A stretch of DNA of 64,000 nucleotides, from positions 737,076 to 801,075 of the forward strand of contig NW_006768801.1 in the NCBI RefSeq assembly GCF_000204055.1, written 5' to 3'. Each line of letters starts with the position of its first letter. The stretch's first letter is position 1. The stretch is from Melampsora larici-populina 98AG31 (taxonomy: Eukaryota; Basidiomycota; Pucciniomycetes; Pucciniales; Melampsoraceae). A model generated the notes under the pieces. That model did no database searches, was not told the origin of the DNA, and saw nothing but the letters and a program-made list of their open reading frames with translations. The translations under genes and the position numbers were made by a program. Positions 11,764-23,102 of this stretch are shown here, piece after piece.

Positions 11764-12707
11764 TCACTCAGTTGTTGCACTAGGCGCACCAAGAGCTTCT
11801 TCACGAGCTTTACGTTCCTTACGACGTTTGACATCCCAATTATAAACTCTTGCAACATTAACTTGACTAGTAGTTAGTTGGTTGCGTAAAAAGGCGTGTT
11901 CTTCAACTGTCTGTGCTAGTCTAACTTTTGCCGCTTCAATCTTTTCTGATAACAATTCACGAGCTTCGGCAAGTGGATAAGCCATCATGGTATTAGCCTG
12001 TTTTCAATGATCAAAAGTATGTTAGAGTTTGAGTTTATGTAGTAAAGCTTATTGAATACTTACACCTAGCCATAGATAAACTTCTTCGACTGGTTCGATT
12101 ACTGCACTCGTGTAAAGTGTATCAGCTAATTCGAAATGAGTTTCTAAAACTTCTTCAGCATCCTACCAAAAAAAGAAACCCCCATCATTCAGTATTTTTT
12201 TTTCCATTCATTTATTTATTAAAACCAAAGATGACCTACTTTTTTAGTTTGTAAAACTTCTACTGTTTCTAAGGTAGATTCAAGTTCAGGAATCTTTTGT
12301 TCTAAATCAAGTTTTTTCTTTACCGTACTTTTTTCCATAAATTGATACTTCCTAATAAGACCAATCTTTAGAACCCAAGATTACTTTATATATATATATA
12401 TATATGCAACACCAATTTGATATGTTTTTCTATCTCCCCCCAAAAAAAAAGAAAATCAAAACGTTTGACTTACGCAATCATATCTTGCCATCCTACTAAA
12501 GCTTTTTCTGCATCACCATCAGGACCACCTAAATGTGCTTCTACATCTTCCTGTTGTAAAGATAATGAAAGTTTATTATTCGAGTGATTTAAAGATGTTG
12601 TTTAGTCGACTGGAAACAAGGAGAATGCTTACGATAAAGATCGCTTCGGGAATACCTCGTGGACCGATCTTCGTGGTTAGTTGTTGGACAGAGTTGGGTG
12701 TTGCCAT
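11764..12707 (-). CDS. PAC10: Prefoldin subunit 3
   Basis: Five exons (12707-12633, 12550-12474, 12351-12240, 12162-12064, 11997-11764) join in frame to about 198 aa, the usual length of prefoldin 3 (human VBP1, yeast Pac10). Recognisable parts are GIPEAIFIEDVEAHLGG at the N-terminus, the KYQFME...LESTLETVEVLQ coiled coil, the central VYLWLGANTMMAYPL, and the C-terminal coiled coil FLRNQLTTSQVNVARVYNW, which is a family signature. Prefoldin is the cytosolic hexamer that hands nascent actin and tubulin to the CCT chaperonin. The tail (KRRKERKAREEALGAPSATTE) is basic, then short and flexible. The start is uncertain: the frame stays open about 17 codons upstream to a possible splice acceptor, so a further 5' exon may exist. 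Confidence 0.92.
12384..12406. repeat. (TA)n microsatellite in prefoldin intron
   Basis: About ten TA units lie within the intron between exons 2 and 3 of the prefoldin gene. Confidence 0.8.
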
Positions 12708-12929
12708 ATGGGATATCGTTGGTCGAATGTGTTGAGGTAAATCAGGTTTTGGGTCGATCTGTTTTCAAAAAGATGGAATCAGATGGAATCTATGCAGTGC
12801 CCATCAGTACCGAGTCCGACTCGTGTGTGCTGTGAGCATCGTCGGGGCCAGCTGACAAGTTGACTCGGAGACATGAAACCCGACTGTGACATGTTGTGGA
12901 GTATTTGAAGTCTTCAAAGTTCAAAGATC

Positions 12930-14696
12930 ATGGTTGTCCATTGGCGTTTGCTTGAATTATGGAATCGGATTAAAGATCTACAAGGTGAGTAAACCAAAAT
13001 ATCATCGTCAACAAACTAAAGAACAATTAACTCATCCTTTCTTTCTTCTCAACATCAGATCTTCATGAATGTGGTCTACCCATTCAATTCCAACTCAAAT
13101 CTACCTGTAATCAATTACTCAACATCTTTCAAGTTCAATCAAACCCTTCAAAATCAATTACATCGCATAAAGTCCTGATCGATGATATCTTAACCATTTC
13201 AGACGGCCTCATCACTTACGCAGATGAAAAAATACTTTCATATCCTTACAAAGAAGTTCCTACTTATTATAGACAATTATATACAGATGCGATCTTAATC
13301 AAAACTACCACCATATGGGCCTATCATCAAACCCAACAAGACTCATCAAATCTCTCATCTGCTTGCTCGGTTGATTGGTCTGAAATCATTCGTATGTTGG
13401 ATATGGCTCTTATAGTGGCAGGTGCACCAGGAAAAGGAAGAAGAGAAACTCTTTTCTTCTTAATTCAGTCTATACAAAATACTTATCTTGCGGACCTCAA
13501 AGTTTCGTCTTCTGATGAAGAAGTTTATCCACCACACAAGAAGATCCGAATAGAAAATCCTTCATCACTCGTAAACACTCAATCAGATCAACTCCCAAGT
13601 CTTAAAGCCCATCCCACAACCTCTGATCTTCGAATTCATCAACAAATTCCTACGTACAACATACCTCCTACACCCAATGAATTTGTTAACAAGTTATATC
13701 AATGCCCATTTGTGATTAAAGGGTATTGTTCAAATTGGAATTCCTTAAAATCAAATCCTTGGCGAGAAGTTTCATATCTTAAAAAAGTTTCTGGACCTTT
13801 TCGTGTAGTACCAGTTGAAGTTGGAGGAAAATATACTGATGAAAAATGGGGACAAAGAATTATATCTTGGTATGAGTTTTTAGATTCGATCAAGTTACAA
13901 ACTTTAAATCCTATTTCAAACTTTGCTTCAAACTCATCAGATCAGGAAGTCTTGTATTTGGCTCAATACGATCTTTTTCAACAATTTCCTACACTTCGTC
14001 ATGATATCTCGATCCCTGAGTATGTTGATTGCGAAATTCCTGAAATTCATGGTCAGCCTCGTTTGAGACCATCTGCCGAGGACGGGCTGATCTTGAACGC
14101 TTGGCTTGGTCCTGGTGGTACAGTGAGTCCAGCACATGTGGACCCATACTATAATTGCTATGGTATGTTTGTATATTCTCTTTGATAAGTTGGTGTCCTA
14201 AATACGCTTTTAACGTTTATGATTAGCTCAAATCGTAGGCCAAAAATTTGTTTGGGTAGCCTCACCAAAATTCCAGTCAGAGATGTATCCATTCGGATCT
14301 TCATCTGTCTTAGCCGGCGAATCTACTCCGAATCTCAAACCATCAGATCAAGAAAAACAAGACGAATGTTTACAAACTAGTTTTATGAAGAATACAACTC
14401 AGGTGGATGTCTTGATGTCTTGTGATCCAAAGCATGATCAATTAGATTCAATTAAAGAAAGGTTTCCTGATTTTGTTGACAAAGTGATGCCTGAAGCTAT
14501 GCAAATTGTTTTGGAAGAAGGTGATTTGATGGTCATGCCACCAGGGTTAGTCGATTTAATGTTCATTGCTTTGATCATTTGTTCAATTTGATTGACTTAC
14601 TTTTCTATTCATGGTTTGTGAAACGGCTGGAATTATAGATGGTGGCATAGTATGAAAAGCTTGAGTCCATCAATCAGTGTATCCATCTGGTTTTAA
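12930..14696 (+). CDS. JmjC-domain oxygenase, JMJD5/KDM8-like
   Basis: Four exons (12930-12984, 13059-14162, 14227-14545, 14639-14696) give about 511 aa. The first half is an unannotated helical region. The second half is a cupin-type JmjC domain, with FVIKGYCSNW at entry, RVVPVEVGGKYTDEKWGQ, LNAWLGPGGTVSPAHVDPYYN giving the iron-binding HxD, GQKFVWVASP with the 2-oxoglutarate-binding Lys, and the distal His in PPGWWHSMKS ending ISVSIWF. This order and the terminal segment match the JMJD5 branch (Fe(II)/2OG dioxygenases acting on protein Arg/Lys residues) rather than large histone demethylases. Fe ligands and Lys are present, so it is predicted active. The ATG at 12930 is chosen because an in-frame TGA lies eight codons upstream and the first intron then keeps frame. 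Its promoter region is shared with the divergent prefoldin gene. Confidence 0.88.
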
Positions 14697-15154
14697 TTAT
14701 CCTTAATACTATCTATAGTACCAGGATGATAAAACTTTAGAAACTCATGTTAGAAACCTATCAATTGTTGATGGTTGTAATCATAAACAGCTTTCCAAAG
14801 AAGACTGCAAACAGCTTTGAAGGCTGAGTAAATTGAATAACAGAATGACTCTTGTGTTATGAAGCGTATGCAGAGTAGCTATCAAAGACTCTCCTGATCT
14901 ATTTGAAAGGAATAGAAGTGAAGCAATCATCTTGCATGACCATTTCTTGCTACAAACCATCGTGACTCGATTATGCTGCTGAAGTCAATCTCTCAATCTT
15001 GATACATAATTGATTTGAGTAAGAATTGAGTGTTTTATTTTAAAAACCGGTTTTTGACTTGGTAAACAACTGAACCAATTTTGATTTTCCAAAAACCAAT
15101 CGATGGTCTTGACTCTAAACCGCCATTCACCATCCAATCCAATCTTATTATCAA
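14697..15154. other. Intergenic, no gene seen
   Basis: AT-rich spacer between the JmjC gene and the acidic protein gene, with no supported feature. Confidence 0.6.
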
Positions 15155-15678
15155 ATGTCCAATTCAAAAAACTGTCATTCTTCAGAGTCGAATCAGTCAA
15201 CAAGTGATCACTCTACAACTGATGACTCTATCGATGACTCTATCGATAACGCTATTGAAAGCGCACTCGAAAACGCTCTCAATTCACCTACTTCCGATTT
15301 AATATCATCCTCCGATTTAGATTTATCGTCATCTTCATCAGACAGTGACTCTTCTGGTATCCTAGATTTAGCCATAAATGCAGCCATCGCACATTTAATT
15401 GAAGATCTAGAAAATCCAGTAAGACTTTCAAAGATTTACCGATATCAAGCTTTTTATTAATGTTTCTCTTCTTTGAAACATTCCAGTCTTCATCAACTTC
15501 TGAATCGGAATCCGAATCCGAATCATCTTCTAGTACCGAACGATCACCTTCTCCTGATCAATCACTTTCTCCACACCATTCACCTTTTCCTGAAGAATTC
15601 CCTTCTCCTCAATCTTCACCTTGTCCTAAACCTAAACCTTCTTTCAAACCATCACTTCAACATACTCGAAAAAGTTGA
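15155..15678 (+). CDS. Acidic Ser-rich hypothetical protein
   Basis: Two exons (15155-15418 and 15487-15678) with gtaaga...ttccag splice sites give about 151 aa in one frame. The protein has three low-complexity parts: a Ser/Asp/Glu-rich N-terminus (DDSIDDSIDNAIESALENAL), a short helix (LDLAINAAIAHLIEDLE), and a Ser/Glu then Pro/Ser-rich tail with a Pro-Lys stretch (CPKPKPSFKPS). There are no membrane segments or enzymatic motifs. Three short near-repeats of the helix core (DNAIESALENAL, DLAINAAIAHLIEDL) suggest an amphipathic interaction helix. Function unknown; it is a modest-confidence gene supported by the splice sites and by phase. Confidence 0.5.
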
Positions 15679-16526
15679 AACTATACTGATTCAAACTATT
15701 AAGAATCAAGCTATGAAGTGAGTTTTATTATTAATCAATGAAAAGATTTTTGGTTTTCCGTCTCTAGTTTGGGCTTTCTTATGCTGAACTCTCTGAAATC
15801 GAATTTTGAATTTTTAGATCATCATGTGTAGGAAAGAAAGGAAAATCCTGAATTCAAGTCTTTCGAAACATAAAGAAGTTCATTGAATCATGTTGATGAG
15901 GTTTTTATATTTGGATAGTTTGATTTAGTTTCGTCAATTGTATTTCTTAAAAGACATCATTTATGTACAAGAAATGAATATGTAATTACCCATAACATAA
16001 CTTGAGGATAAGAAAAATTATCCAAATCTCAATGAAGCAGTTAACCTGAAATGAGGAGTAAGGCAAAGCAAAGGAAAACTTCAAGAAAAACCAAGAGATG
16101 TGGCCTAAGAATTGGTTTGGCGCGGTCAAAGTTAATTCACAACTTTCAGCTTTCTACATTCCAGCCACGTACAACACAATCAAGTGTGATCACACTGGAC
16201 CGTATACGTGATTTATGAACTCATTCATTTCTTCAGATAAATTTATTTCCTCATTCGCCATTTGTTGGAGATCCAATCTTATCAACACGATGAAATCAAT
16301 TGCAAAACTCGATTTATTGTATATACTCGAATGCATATCACTTTGGAGTTCGAATCCATTTCAAGAAATCTACCAAAAATTCAATCCAGAATTGTAATTA
16401 CATAAACTCGTTTTGATTATAACCTTACTTTAATTTCCACAAATTTGGGTATACACCTTTTCTTTCATCACTTCGAAAAAAACCCATCCATTCCCAAGAA
16501 AAAAACAAATCCAAGATTCTAGATAA
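15679..16526. other. Intergenic, no gene seen
   Basis: AT-rich region holding the 3' ends of two convergent genes. A TTCGAATCC at 16349 resembles a tRNA B box, but no cloverleaf can be built around it. Confidence 0.55.
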
Positions 16527-19001
16527 TTAAAGTTTAGACCTTAAACTTTGATCAATTGATCCATTAAATTCTTTGACTTCAATCGATTCACAAACTTCTT
16601 TCATATCCCAAAGTGCTTTACAAAGTTCTTCACCAAACGATTTACTTGAAGTTCTTACATCAGATTTTTTTGTTTCGATTCCAAACTTCACCATTTTGGT
16701 TCCAACCAAATCTTTGTGAAAAATTGGCAATCAAAATTCAATATAAATCAATCTTTCTATTAAACAAAATGGTTTTCGAAATTCTTAAAATCTTTTATTT
16801 TACTCACAATTAATTCCGTATCCTCTTCCATAACATCCGAATCCAGTACCTGTGAACCGATCACCAGCACTCAATCCACTCGTACTCAATTGCCATTCAG
16901 CACTCTGATGAAAGACAGGATCAGTAAAGAGTAAAGGTAATGGTCCATCTTCCTCAGGTCGATGTTGAAGTCTAAGTCCAAGAAAATGTCGATCGAATCC
17001 TCGTCCAAGACTAACTTCTTTGGTATATTTATTATGATTAGCAACTGCTTCTACTAAGAAGTTATAAACTTCTAATGGCTAAAGAGGATCATCAGTCAAA
17101 GATCCAATCCATTATCTTTTCTCGGTACTTACTCGAGTTTTTGCATGACTCATTGCTTTGACAAATTCATAACTCTCTTTACTTAGAGTTCTAATCACAT
17201 CCGTTCGACCATGCTTGAAAAGTCTAGTGAGACCAGTTTCATAAGTTGAGACCACAGTTCCAATTTGTCGATACCAAGCTAATTGCATTGCCATTTGAAT
17301 ATAAGCATCAGGCGAGAGTCGAGCTAATGATCAAAAGCAAAATTCAGTCGAGCCACAAACTCTTAATAAGCCAGATCAATGGCTTACCAGATTGTCTAAT
17401 AAAATCTAACCCATAACCTTCAAACCGTAAAACATCAGCATCACTATCATCAGAGATACTTTGAACTGTTTCTTTTGCGTTTTCAATCGTTTCAAGAACT
17501 TTAGAATCCGTGACCCATTCTAGTTTTTTCCAATCATTAAATTCTATTCTATGACTATCTTCTTTGACTTTCGGATCACACCAACCAGATCCCACACCTT
17601 CAGCCAAAACAAAATCCGTCAAGATCGCTGGTATAAGTGCATCACAAGGTGAATGTTCTCCTAGTACAGAGGCTCTTGAATTGTTTTCTACAATAAATGC
17701 AAATGATTTATCGAACCATCTATTACATCCGTTTCCATTAGTAGATGCTACTTTGATATGTCCTTTGGTTCCACCTGGTTGAGTAAAATCTTCTAGACAA
17801 AGTACAAATAATGCATCTTCTATTAAATTCATTGAGGTCCTGTTGGTAGAACCGGGTAGGCTTAGAAGATGTTCTCGAATTTCTGTCCAGCTATCACGAT
17901 CGAGACCAGTAAGACAACCGATCGAAGGAGTAGGAGGCTGTAGAGTGACATGATTAACGATTGACCAAAGACGTGACTCGATCTGCTTTGAAGATAAAGG
18001 ACAAAACTCTCGATCCAAAACATCAAGAGTATAGATATGATCTCTAATCATGACGACAATATGACGAGAGTTTGATGAAGGAATGTTAAGTTGATCAGAT
18101 GGTTTGTTAGGTATTCGAGTGATTCCATATAGGCTGTCGAGAAGCCAATGACGTTGCCAACGGGCTGAAGTGAGTGGGCAAAGATATTGAATAGGAAATC
18201 AGGACACAAAGAAGGAATTAATGATTGGTTAACCTACCAGTCATACTGATGCATACAAAACCGACCTGCACGAGAGGATTCAGGTATGATTTCTTGACTA
18301 TCAAAAACAAATCAAGAAGTTCTTTGTTAGTGAAGATTGTAAAATTCAAAATTCAAAAAAAAAAAAAATGTTAAGTTTTCTTACTTATCTAATTTTTGTT
18401 TAAAGATCATCGTTCGATTTATTAAAACTGATGCTCTACGTAATTGCCAATCAGTAAATCGACCGTTTTCAGGTATAGATTCAATCACTTGATTTGGTAT
18501 ATCAGAATCAGGTTGAATTAAAATCCACCAATTCGAATTAATAGGTAATGGAACTCGATTAGAATGATAAGCAATTTTAATCCAATAATTATCATCTAAC
18601 CAATTATAAGTTGAACTACGATCAATGTCAATTAATCTTTCTTGTAATCTTTCTCCTAATCCTCCTTTCATACATAATTCATTTGCCCATTCTTTTCTTA
18701 TTTGATACTCTTTTTCAAATTGATTTTTTTCTAATGATTTTTCGCTTGATTGGAGTAAGAATGGTATAATCGATTTTAAGTATAAATTAACTGATTGATC
18801 GAGTGGTGGGACTGGTAATCTTGGCATATTTGATATATTTCTAGATTGGTTTCGGGTTCCATTGAGATTGAGATTGGTTTGATGGTTCATCTTATGTGAA
18901 GTGGTTGATAATGATAATGATGAAGTTAAAGTGGAATATTGAGATTGAAAGGTTTGATTGAATTGGATCGAGTTAAGAGTCAGATGTGGTAAAGAACGCA
19001 T
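16527..19001 (-). CDS. CAT2: Carnitine O-acetyltransferase, predicted dual mitochondrial/peroxisomal
   Basis: Six exons (19001-18385, 18297-18238, 18133-17388, 17323-17133, 17078-16808, 16711-16527) total 2070 nt and about 689 aa. Choline/carnitine acyltransferase landmarks appear in order: LPRLPVPPLDQSVNLYL, STYNWLDDNYW, CMHQYDCLYGITRIP (across an intron), NRWFDKSFAFIVENN, the catalytic His in GEHSPCDALI, SPDAYIQMAMQLAWYR, TYETGLTRLFKHGRT, STSGLSAGDRFTG and YGRGYGINY. It transfers acetyl groups between CoA and carnitine so acetyl units can leave peroxisomes and enter mitochondria. The first 37 residues are Ser/Thr/Gln-rich with few acidic residues, like a mitochondrial presequence. The protein ends LRSKL, a PTS1 signal. 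A second Met at residue 38 sits in a better context (A at -3) than the first ATG (T at -3). Yeast Cat2 uses the same two-signal design. Confidence 0.93.
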
Positions 19002-19833
19002 TTATTTGTTGAATTGAATTGATATCGAATGGTTCGTTTGAAGCTAATCCTTGAAGTTCTCCTTTAGATTGTCAAAAGTTTCGTATTCACTTCTTGAACT
19101 TGAAAGTTTTTCAAAAGTTCAGATAGTGGTAGCTCGGACCGGAGGTGCATTTTGTATCCCGACCCCGTGCATCGGTGTCCTCAACAAACCTGGACAGTCA
19201 CAGGACCGATCCCGGCAAAAGCCTGAGACTGGCTCGGATAATGAGGTTGAGCTCCGAGTTACAAAAAGTTTTGAGGACCTTCAAGAATATGGCTCTCAAC
19301 TTGTCTTGAGTCAACTCAGCAATTTATACTCCACGCACTCATCAGTTCATTCTCTATTGTCCTTTGATTTGTCTCATGAAATTCCTCTCATCTTTACCTG
19401 ATTTTCCAACTATGTCCCAACTCTTCAAATCCCTTATGCTCAGACAGTAACTTCAGAAGATTTTCTATCATCTCAGCACGGCACTACTTTCATTGATTCA
19501 GGATCAAGCTGAAAATCTAATCGATGCCTCTAATTTCGCACACGTAAAAATGTCAAATCAAAACTTGTAGAGCTGAAATTCATGATTACTGCCAAGCATT
19601 TGAGAGTGCAGATTGTCAAGAGGCAGTATACTGATCAACGTCATAAGTAGCAACTCTTAGAGTCAGAACAGTATCCATGAAAATGTTTATTTCATAACCT
19701 GTAAGATTCTAGATGAACCTGACCAAGTGAGAATGGGTACAAGTTTGATGTGTATCCAAATATCAAGAAATGCGGAAAAGGGAAAATAAAGATGAGAAAT
19801 GACAGTATGTTACAGATCAAAATTTCCTAAGAC
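19002..19833. other. Intergenic, no gene seen
   Basis: It contains a GC-richer patch around 19115-19260 (GGACCGGAGG, GACCCCGTGCATCGG) that is open on the plus strand for 116 codons. I see no start, domain or splice support, so I treat it as non-coding. Confidence 0.45.
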
Positions 19834-20337
19834 TTACCTTGTACGCTTGATTTGAGGTTCTTTTCCCTTTCTCGTAGGCCTGGGTCGTAGAACTCTTCCG
19901 GTCATTGATACCCTGCAGGACCTTGAATCATGAGCTGAGGTCTTCTTGCTACTTGCTTCGCGATTGGGGAACACAAGCCCCAAGGAATTTTCATTTATTC
20001 CATTCACTCGACTTCCTTGGGAATCATGTGGCGATATTGATGAGTCTCTTGGCCTCTTTGGCGGTCTTGGTCTTTTGGATGTAGAAGATTGATTTGTTGA
20101 GGAGTTAAGGTCATCTTTTGATGGTTTAGAGTTGGAAGATGTTTTGATCGACTTGTGTGAGTAGGAGGAGGAGGTAAGTGGTCTTGTCACGATTCTCGAC
20201 GATTCTGGGAGTCGAGTTTCAGTTGGTGAGGTATTGATCATGTTTTCAGTGTGGAGGGAAGTAGGTGTAGGCGAGGAATCAGGAGACTCTGAGATATCTG
20301 AGAGATCAGGTTTGAAAGACTTTAATTTGAACTTCAT
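19834..20337 (-). CDS. Basic Ser-rich hypothetical protein
   Basis: A single open frame of about 167 aa from the Met in MKFKLKSFKPD; earlier in-frame Mets would extend it to 210 aa. The middle is Ser/Thr/Pro-rich, followed by KRPRPPKRPRDSS and a very basic C-terminus, GRVLRPRPTRKGKEP. The two basic clusters look like nuclear localisation signals, and GRVLRPRP is loosely AT-hook-like. No family is recognised. Codon use and length argue for a real gene, but there is no splice evidence. Confidence 0.4.
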   Translation of the reverse strand: MKFKLKSFKPDLSDISESPDSSPTPTSLHTENMINTSPTETRLPESSRIVTRPLTSSSYSHKSIKTSSNSKPSKDDLNSSTNQSSTSKRPRPPKRPRDSSISPHDSQGSRVNGINENSLGLVFPNREASSKKTSAHDSRSCRVSMTGRVLRPRPTRKGKEPQIKRTR

Positions 20338-20466
20338 GATTCTGATCGAACTACGTGTGAAGAGTTCGGGCGGCATAGGAAATGTGTGATATGAACAATG
20401 AGTCTTGATGTTATTTTTTGGGTACGATAAGTCGGTGTGTGTGAGGAGCAGCTGGTATGAATACAT

Positions 20467-22184
20467 AGAGGCTATATGAAGTTTGATTTGAGAAGTGAGC
20501 GCCTTATTTTAAAAAATCCTCAGCACTGAAAGCTGATGATGCCAAAGCACTACGGAAAATGTTAACGCCCTCAGGCGGTAGATTGCAGTACTCATCCGCC
20601 TGAAGACGTCGGGTTGGACTAGGGTGTTTTATTGCAGTTTGATCGATCCACGTTCCTTTGTCCTTTGATCGCGAGAATATTTCAAAAAAAATCGTGCTGA
20701 ACAATGAAGCCTTCAAGTTTCACCTCTCATATTTTGAGAACCTGTACTTGATTACAGATTGATGAAAGGGACTTATTTCCTTTCTAACTTTTTTGTATGC
20801 TTCATTTTGAATACACTTTTCAACATATATGTTTTTTTTCTTGATCCATGGATAGGTTCATCTTGACTTCCATTCAGAAGGCTTTTTCCGAATCATTTGA
20901 ATTCTTTAGGTCGTCCCTTAGGCTTCACACCTAGGAAAGGTTGTGCACATACTGTCGGTACTACTGGACCCAGCAATCAACAATGTGTTAGTAACGGTCC
21001 TGCATCCGACGAAAAACTTTACGGTGAGTAGTTCCTCTTTCCTTCTTTTTACTTATTGAATTCAACCAGATACTTTCTTCAGCTGGCAGTTTTTCTATGA
21101 TTTTATGTTTCAAAGATTGTTTGTAAATAGATGAAAAATTATTAGATTATGCATTGCCGAAATCCATCTTGTAAGGAGGGGTGAAATGGGGAAGCTTGAG
21201 ATTCAGAAGAACAGATCCAAAAATGCACTTGATAGAGCCAGAGATAGACTTACTTCAACTCGAATGTAGTGGTCGAGGCTCACATTGAGGAGGCTCGCAG
21301 GCTGAGGAAGACCTCCATATTAGGCTGCTCTCAAAGCGAAGGACCTTTTGCGTTATCGATACAGATTTCTAATTTCGGGCATATATTGACAATGTTCTGA
21401 AGATACGATACTTTTACAAGGAAGGAGATGAATCTCATAGCAGACGTCGCACCCACTTGAAAGGATCGGTGGATGTCGCAATCATGCAATTCGGCATGAG
21501 ATGCTCTCTCCATGGATTGGGTTATTCAAGCCCTCATGAAGGCTTGCTGATTCCAGACGAAAGGCATCTTATTTTCTATCACTGAAATTGAGACAATTCA
21601 TAAGGCCAAGCTTGACAAAAACTCTGTTCGCGCGGCCGCGTCCGCGCCCTTCAATCCATACCTTTGTGTTGCCTTCTCAGAAACACAAAGTCTCCCCCAG
21701 ACAATTTTTATCTACTATTCTACTATGACTCTGATCTCTGCAGCTCTGACCGGTTTGGAGTATGATCAAAATATGCGCAAACCTGTGAGATGTTGACCAC
21801 TGGAACCAATGTGTACAGGCAGCTACTCAGAACCCCCCCTTCTCTAAACATTGGTCATCTTGGCTTGCGTGTTGAATAGAAATGATACCAAAATCAAAAA
21901 GATTGTACGCTTTACATTATTTTTGACATTAAATTCGGCAGCGCACATTTTTTTAGACGTGCCGCTGAACACATATGATGGAATTAATGCTTCAGAAATG
22001 ACATTACATTTTCAAAATGCTAGAAGTGGTGCTGATCCTTTACTTGAAAATTCACCTTCAGCGATCTCTTCAAACATATAATACAAACCTTCCACTTCAC
22101 TTCGTCCTTGTCATCAAAAATCAACCCTTCACGAACTCTTCACCTCATTCAAGACAAGCACTCTACACTCGAAAAGCCGTCAAG
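20467..22184. other. Intergenic with one possible Cys-containing exon
   Basis: At 20880-21023 (+) a 50-residue open stretch reads GRPLGFTPRKGCAHTVGTTG, then NQQCVSNGPASDEKLYG, and is followed by ggtgagt. It could be an internal exon of a small secreted protein, but no start exon was found. A GC patch (CGCGGCCGCGTCCGCGCCC, about 21630) is the only other feature seen. Confidence 0.35.
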
Positions 22185-23102
22185 ATGAGCTCTGATAATA
22201 CTTCAAAACATGATGATGCAAAAGATACAGTGTCCCAATCCACCCTTGTCAAAACATCTGACGAGAAGAAAGAGAGGTATGTAGTCTTTTTCCTCGACCC
22301 CAATTGTCCCTTAAAAGAACTAATCATTTCATTTCATCACTCTTTCCAATCAACAGTGTTCGTCCACCAACTCGACGTCGCAGACGCAAACTCAAATTCT
22401 TTTCACCATCAACAAAGGTCGCGGATCTCTTATCGGAAGCTGAGGAAGGACGAGTTTTAGAAAACCGACGTGTCTTGACCCTCATCTATTCGGCAAAAGA
22501 CGACGACAACGCGCTTCAAGGCACTTCTAGCCGAGTACCTCTAGCTGCGACTGGTATCTTATATCAAACTCCTTACAATCATGATGAAAGCCCTTCGATT
22601 TGGTTGCTAGCAAACCGATGGATATTTTTACCAAGATCAAGGCCGCAATCACAAGATGAGAGATGCCCGACCCCAAAAGGTGTCAAGCAAAAACTGGAAG
22701 AAGACATTGCTTATCTAAAGGGTGTAGAGGTCAAAGAATTGTCACACGATGAATTGTTTGAAGCACGCTATTTTTTGAGAGATTGGGTAGCTCAGCTATC
22801 CCAATCTAATAAGTAAGTTGATATTTCAGAACATCTTTCTATCCTTGAACTCTCGTACAACACGTTTTCCTGACAAACTTTTCTTGTTGTTCTCTCCCGA
22901 TTTTCCTCCTTTTATATCATTCTGCATCAGACCTTCTCTTATCTCGAAAATATCCGACTTGAGCGCACTTGACTCGATGGTGACGCGACTCCGATCAATC
23001 CCTCAGCTTCTTCAAGTACTGGTCCCAACCTCAATCAAAAGTTTCTTCAATTGGATCAAATTAGAGTATCTATATGAACCACCATTCCAATCCATGGTAT
23101 GA
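22185..23102 (+). CDS. Hypothetical basic protein, three exons
   Basis: Exons 22185-22276, 22357-22812 and 22931-23102 join in phase to about 239 aa. The second intron (gtaagt...gcatcag) overlaps an in-frame TAA at 22814, so an unspliced form would end after NK. Features are a polar N-terminus, an Arg/Lys patch (PPTRRRRRKLKFF), a central domain with VLTLIYSAKDDDN and IWLLANRWIFLPRSRP, a charged helix (KLEEDIAYLKGVEVKELSHDELFEARYFLRDW), and a C-terminal hydrophobic helix (LLQVLVPTSIKSFFNWIKLEYLYEPPF). No signal peptide or known domain is recognised. Confidence 0.55.

Noticed and set aside
16340..16362. tRNA gene suggested by TTCGAATCC
   Set aside because: No A box or acceptor/anticodon stems can be drawn around it.
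19051..19401. 116-codon plus-strand ORF
   Set aside because: Overlaps the upstream region of the carnitine acetyltransferase gene and shows no recognised motif or splice site.
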